Shown here: positions 60,420 through 64,000 of the stretch, piece after piece
Numbering within the stretch: the first letter of the stretch is position 1
Layout of the letters: each line of letters begins with the position of its first letter
Assembly (NCBI RefSeq): GCF_036399935.1
Contig: NZ_DASWMD010000055.1
Span: 1 to 64,000 of the forward strand
Reading direction: 5' to 3'
DNA length: 64,000 nt
Origin: Longimicrobium sp036399935
GTDB taxonomy: Bacteria > Gemmatimonadota > Gemmatimonadetes > Longimicrobiales > Longimicrobiaceae
Notes under the pieces: generated by a model
What the model saw: the letters and a program-made list of their open reading frames with translations, nothing else
What the model was told of the DNA's origin: nothing
The model's database searches: none
Made by a program: the position numbers and the translations under genes

Positions 60420-62354
60420 CTACACGCCGGCCAGCTCTTCGCCAACCTTTTCCCACGCGGCGTAGCTTTCGGCCAGCTCCGCCGTCAGGCGGTCGCGCTC
60501 GGCGGCCAGCGACTGGGGGCGCGACGGGTCGGCGCCGGCGGCGTACAGGGCCGGGTCGCCCAGGGCCGTCTCGATCTCGCCCACGCGCTCCTCGATCTCG
60601 GCGATGCGCGCTTCCAGCTTCTGCATCTCGCGCTCGCGGCGGCGGATCTCGTTCTTGGACATCGCCCCGCCGGCGGATGCCGAGCCCGTGGAGGCGCCCT
60701 TCGGCTCGGCGGCGCGGGCGAGCGTCGCGGTGGCGGCGGATTCGGCCTTGCGGCGCGCGCTCCACTCCAGCCACTCGTCGAAGGTGCCCGGGTAGTCCAC
60801 GAAGCGGCCGTCCTCGTGCGCCCAGACGCGGGTGGAGATGGACGAAAGCATGGCGCGGTCGTGCGAGATGAGGATCACCGTGCCCTCGTATCCCTCCAGC
60901 GCCTCTTCCAGCACCTCGCGGCTCTCGATGTCCAGGTGGTTGGTAGGCTCGTCCAGCAGAAGCAGGTTGGCCTTCTGCAGGGTGATCTTGGCAAGCGCCA
61001 CCCGGGCCTGCTCGCCGCCGGACAGGTCGCCCACGCGCGCCTCCTGCTCGTCTCCCGAGAACAGGAAGCGGCCCAGGTGGCTGCGCAGTTCGGTAAAGGT
61101 GAGCGACGGCGCCGCTTCCGCCACCTCTTCGCGGATCTTCCTGTCGGGGTTCAGGTGCGTGAAGTCCTGGCGGTAGTATGCCGGCCGCACCCCTGTCCCC
61201 ATCGTCACCGAACCGCGCTCCGGCCGCGCGACGCCCGCCAGCACGCGCATCAGCGTCGACTTGCCGCAGCCGTTCGGGCCGACGAGCGCGATCCGCTCCG
61301 CGCGTGAGACCTCCGCACTGAAGGGCGAGAACAGCACGCGCGCACCATATGCGCACTGCACGCCGTCCACCTTCATCACCACCCCGCCGCTGCGCCCCCC
61401 GGACGCGAACTGCAGCCCCATCGCCTTCTCGTCGCGCCCCACCGCGGCCACGCGCTCCAGGCGGCTGAGGAGCGTGCGGCGGCTCTTGGCCTGCTTGGTT
61501 CGCGTGCCGGCGATGAACTTCTGGATGAATGCCTCTGTCCGGACGATGTGCGCCTGCTGCTGCTCGAACTGCTTGCGCTGCAGCTCGCGCCGGGCCTCGC
61601 GCTGGTCCAGGAAGCTCTCGTAGCCGCCCGTGTACGGGTACGCCGTCTGTTCCTCCAGGTGCAGGACGTGGTCCGCCAGCCGCTCCAGGAACACGCGGTC
61701 GTGCGAGACCACCATCACCGTGCCCGGGTAGCCGCGCAGGAACTCTTCCAGCCACTCGGTGGAGCGCAGGTCCAGGTGGTTGGTGGGCTCGTCCAGGAAC
61801 AGGACGTCGGGCTGGGCGAGGAGCGTCTGCGCCAGGCGAAGGCGGCCCAGCTCGCCGCCGGAGAGGGCGCGGATGGGCTTTCCCCAGGTGTCCTGCGGAA
61901 AGCCCAGCCCTTCCAGCGTGGCGTCGGCGCGGGAGCGCATCTCGTAGCCGCCGCGGCGCCGGAATTCCTCGACGTGCCGGTCGTACGACTTCAGCAGGCG
62001 GCCCGCCTCGGCGGGATCGGGCTCGGCGCCCAGCTGCTCCAGCTCGCCCGCGATGCGCCGCTCCATCTCCACCAGGTCGGCGAAGGGCTCCAGCGCCGCC
62101 TCGTGCACGGTGGCCGCGCTCTGCTCGCCGCGGTTCTGCTTGAGAAGGGTGAAGCGCAGGCCGGGATGGCGCCACACCTCGCCCTCGGTCGTTTCATCTT
62201 CACCCGTCATCGTGCGGAACAGCGTGGTCTTGCCCACGCCGTTCCGCCCCACGATGCCCCAGCGTTCGCGCTCGGCGACGGTGAACGACACGTTGCGGAA
62301 CACCCAGCGGTCGCCGTACTGCTTGCCCGCGTTCTGCAGCCGGACGATGGTCAT
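60420..62354 (-). CDS. ABC-F family ATPase (Uup-like)
   Basis: The 644-residue soluble protein has two ABC domains: Walker A GRNGVGKTT with signature ALSGGELGRLRLAQ, and GPNGCGKST with DLSGGEQARVALAK, each with a LLxLDEPTNHLD-type Walker B. A linker of about 70 residues (FEQQQAHIVRTEAFIQKFI) joins them. The C-terminus is a coiled coil (NEIRRREREMQKLEARIAEIEERV), as in Uup. ABC-F proteins act on the ribosome, in translation or antibiotic resistance. ATG 62354 overlaps the stop of the LEA2 gene, so both are coupled. Confidence 0.92.
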   Translation of the reverse strand: MTIVRLQNAGKQYGDRWVFRNVSFTVAERERWGIVGRNGVGKTTLFRTMTGEDETTEGEVWRHPGLRFTLLKQNRGEQSAATVHEAALEPFADLVEMERRIAGELEQLGAEPDPAEAGRLLKSYDRHVEEFRRRGGYEMRSRADATLEGLGFPQDTWGKPIRALSGGELGRLRLAQTLLAQPDVLFLDEPTNHLDLRSTEWLEEFLRGYPGTVMVVSHDRVFLERLADHVLHLEEQTAYPYTGGYESFLDQREARRELQRKQFEQQQAHIVRTEAFIQKFIAGTRTKQAKSRRTLLSRLERVAAVGRDEKAMGLQFASGGRSGGVVMKVDGVQCAYGARVLFSPFSAEVSRAERIALVGPNGCGKSTLMRVLAGVARPERGSVTMGTGVRPAYYRQDFTHLNPDRKIREEVAEAAPSLTFTELRSHLGRFLFSGDEQEARVGDLSGGEQARVALAKITLQKANLLLLDEPTNHLDIESREVLEEALEGYEGTVILISHDRAMLSSISTRVWAHEDGRFVDYPGTFDEWLEWSARRKAESAATATLARAAEPKGASTGSASAGGAMSKNEIRRREREMQKLEARIAEIEERVGEIETALGDPALYAAGADPSRPQSLAAERDRLTAELAESYAAWEKVGEELAGV

Positions 62355-62839
62355 CGGCCCCCGAGAACCATTACCGAGCCCGTCTTGCGGAAGGGCACCT
62401 CGCGGCTGGCGCCGCCCGCGCGCACCCGCACCGTGCCGTTGGCGCGGTAGCTGATCTGTCCGGAGCGAAGCACCGAGCGGAAGGCGTCGCCCAGCTCCGA
62501 GTAGCGGAAGTCGACGGGCACCTGCACGGTGCGGGTCTGGCGCGCGCCCACCTCGATGCGCTCGCTGTAGGTGCCGCTGCTCATCCGCTGCCAGGCGTTC
62601 TCGTTGGCGCTGTCGCGCGGCGCGCGGATGAACAGCTCGTAGCGCAGGTCTTCGGCGCGCACGCCGATGGGGTTGGGGTTCGTCACGCGGACGTTCACCA
62701 GCACCGTTCCGCCGGTGAGGCCCAGGCTGCCGATCTCCACGTTTTCCAGCTCGATCTCCGGGCGCTTGAAGCCGGTGCAGGCGGCGGATACGAACGCCAG
62801 CAGCGCGAAGATCGTGAGTGTCAGGGTACGAGTGGTCAT
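62351..62839 (-). CDS. LEA2-domain lipoprotein
   Basis: The 162-residue protein has a lipobox (FVSAAC, Cys21) and a LEA2/WHy beta-sandwich: LENVEIGSLGLTGGTVLVNVRVTNPNPIGVRAEDLRYELF, and VQVPVDFRYSEL later. Such bacterial proteins sit on a membrane surface and may protect in drying or stress, but their role is not settled. The start ATG 62839 begins the signal sequence; the upstream frame runs into repeats and is not coding. The stop overlaps the ABC-F start by four bases. Confidence 0.85.
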   Translation of the reverse strand: MTTRTLTLTIFALLAFVSAACTGFKRPEIELENVEIGSLGLTGGTVLVNVRVTNPNPIGVRAEDLRYELFIRAPRDSANENAWQRMSSGTYSERIEVGARQTRTVQVPVDFRYSELGDAFRSVLRSGQISYRANGTVRVRAGGASREVPFRKTGSVMVLGGR

Positions 62840-62924
62840 CGGGTACTGCTCCGTCGTGAGTGAGATTTCGACAGCCCGTGTGGGGCTGATGTCGGCGCAT
62901 TCGGCCGGGTGGCCCCTCCCCTGG

Positions 62925-63122
62925 CCCCTCCCTCGGCAAACTGCGCCGGGAGAGGGGGGAACTTCGGTCGCGGTTCGACGGGGGGCCTCGCATGCCGCGG
63001 GAGCCCCCTCCCCCCGGCCCCCTTCCCCCGCTGCGCAGGGGAGGGGGAGACCTGAATTGCCCTCCGGCTGGCCTCGCGCACTCGGCTGGCTCCCTTCCCC
63101 CGCGCAGTTTGCGGGGGAAGGG
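62925..63122. repeat. Second CCCTCTCCC-type repeat cluster
   Basis: This fills most of the 343-bp gap 62840-63182. Bases 62925-63080 are a diverged copy of 25315-25470, 156 bases in both places, with small compensating indels. It holds two hairpins (about 62931-62957 and 63010-63050). A third, CCCTTCCCCCGC / GCGGGGGAAGGG, is at 63092-63122. There is no coding signal. Confidence 0.8.
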
Positions 63123-63182
63123 CTGGGGATGGGGGGCGCCGGCCCGAGCACCGGGCCTGCCTGCCCACACCTCCACCTTGCT

Positions 63183-63920
63183 TCAGCGCGGCCGGGTTAA
63201 GGCCCCCGGGTCTAGACCAAGAGAGGGGGCGCGGCGCCACGCCTCCCACTCGTCGCCCTCCAGCATCCGCCACTGCGCGCCCGGCTGAAGCATCAGGCCG
63301 CGGCTGCACCACGCGCCGACGAAGTCCAGGTCGTGGCTGCTCAGCAGCACCGCGGCTCCTTCAGCGCGGCGGGCGTCGAGCTCGGATGTCAGCCGCTCGG
63401 CGGAGGTGCGGTCCAGGCCGTTCAGCGCCTCGTCCAGCAGGATCGCCTTGGGGCCGTGCAGCAGTGCCGCGATGATCGCCGTCTTGCGCCCCATTCCCTG
63501 CGACAGCTCGCGGCACAGCGTGGATTCCGCGCCCGCCAATCCCAGCAGGTCAAGCAGCCGCGCCGATTCCCTGCCGGCCTCGCCCGCATCCATCCGGCGC
63601 GCCGCCGCCACGAACTGCAGCATCTCGCCCACCGTCAGCTCGGGGTACAGGAACGGCTGCTCGGGGACGAATCCCATACACTGCGCCGCGGCGGCGAGGT
63701 CCGTGAAGGGGTCGTGCCCGCACAGCCGCACGGTGCCCCGGTCCGGCAGCCGGTCGCCGGTGATGCAGCCCAGGAGCGTGCTCTTTCCGGCGCCGTTGCT
63801 CCCCAGCAGCGCCACCGCCTCACCCGGCCGCAGCGCGAAGGTCACGCCGTCGAGCACGTCGCGCTTTCGATACGCCTTCCGCAGCCCGTCCACCGCCAGC
63901 GGCGCAGATCGGTCCCGCAT
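63183..63920 (-). CDS. ABC transporter ATP-binding protein
   Basis: The 245-residue protein has Walker A LLGSNGAGKST, Q-loop FVPEQPFLYPELTV, a divergent signature LCRELSQGMGRKTAII, Walker B AILLDEALNGLD and the switch histidine in LLSSHDLD. It is typical of ABC-2-type exporters, in which a separate membrane subunit is encoded next to it. ATG 63920 overlaps the stop of the upstream gene (TGATG), so they are coupled. The exported substrate cannot be told. The aspartate usual in the Walker B DEP motif is followed by Ala instead of Pro, which is common in this group. Confidence 0.88.
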   Translation of the reverse strand: MRDRSAPLAVDGLRKAYRKRDVLDGVTFALRPGEAVALLGSNGAGKSTLLGCITGDRLPDRGTVRLCGHDPFTDLAAAAQCMGFVPEQPFLYPELTVGEMLQFVAAARRMDAGEAGRESARLLDLLGLAGAESTLCRELSQGMGRKTAIIAALLHGPKAILLDEALNGLDRTSAERLTSELDARRAEGAAVLLSSHDLDFVGAWCSRGLMLQPGAQWRMLEGDEWEAWRRAPSLGLDPGALTRPR

Positions 63921-64000
63921 CATCGCCCCGCCGCGGCCAGCGACGCCGCCGAGCCCACCGCCGCGCTCGCCGCGGCCGCCAGCAGCCACATCCATCCACT
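63920..64000 (-). CDS. C-terminal end of a membrane protein, probably the ABC permease (partial)
   Basis: The last 26 codons before a TGA read WMWLLAAAASAAVGSAASLA, a membrane helix, ending AAAGR. The stop overlaps the ATP-binding gene start. The rest lies beyond the window, so only the position suggests that it is the permease. Confidence 0.5.
   Translation of the reverse strand, partial: SGWMWLLAAAASAAVGSAASLAAAGR

Overview
The window is very GC-rich and its genes are those of a diderm (Gram-negative-type) bacterium: two TonB-dependent outer-membrane proteins, a SusC/SusD pair, a YaiO-type outer-membrane barrel, lipoprotein signals and the murein-recycling ligase Mpl. A SusCD locus outside an AT-richer Bacteroidota background, DUF5117-type metalloproteases and abundant palindromic intergenic repeats suggest Gemmatimonadota, perhaps a Longimicrobium relative. 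That assignment is inference. I see no transposase, integrase, rRNA or CRISPR array.

Layout. 1-1.4 kb: end of a phenylacetyl-CoA epoxidase operon (paaB, paaC, stand-alone PaaD-type zinc ribbon). 1.5-4 kb: TonB-dependent receptor. 4-4.9 kb: repeat-bearing non-coding gap. 4.9-6.8 kb: a bacterial GRAS-family protein and a V4R-like protein. 6.9-13.1 kb: secreted HtrA-like protease, LigD-type ligase-polymerase, secreted zinc metalloprotease. 13.2-13.8 kb: MazEF. 13.9-18.9 kb: cytochrome P450, signal peptidase I, Mpl, ArfB. 19-21.9 kb: secreted unknown, GlsB/YeaQ membrane protein, YciE-like protein with a histone-H1-like tail, orphan MbtH. 22.1-25.2 kb: GT4 glycosyltransferase, flippase-like membrane protein, ECF sigma factor. 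25.3-25.9 kb: repeat cluster.

26-48 kb is a carbohydrate region: Gfo/Idh oxidoreductase, secreted GH13, SusC, SusD, lipoprotein alpha-amylase, GH97 alpha-glucosidase, starch-binding-like-domain/esterase fusion and sugar MFS transporter, then a symporter plus six-hairpin glycosidase operon and two convergent paralogous ROK regulators. The likely flow is alpha-glucan capture and cleavage at the surface, import by SusCD, trimming in the periplasm, and uptake across the inner membrane. Inverted repeats with GGAA-N7-TTCC geometry lie at both ROK genes, and the copy at the second ROK gene recurs 22 kb away in front of a small unknown gene.

48-50.9 kb: HigA-like antitoxin, YaiO barrel, nucleotidyltransferase/HEPN-like pair, tRNA-Gln. 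50.9-57.3 kb: a tight minus-strand housekeeping series read hflX, DUF2520, pdxJ, degenerate HPt protein, flippase-like protein, ispE. 57.3-60.4 kb: HicB-like genes (one broken), BtuB-like receptor, UPF0175/DUF3368 pair. 60.4-64 kb: ABC-F ATPase, LEA2 lipoprotein, a second repeat cluster, and an ABC exporter cut by the window end.

Starts were often moved inward from the longest open frame, using Shine-Dalgarno sequences, signal peptides or start/stop overlaps. No homology search was run; family names come from motifs and pattern recognition.
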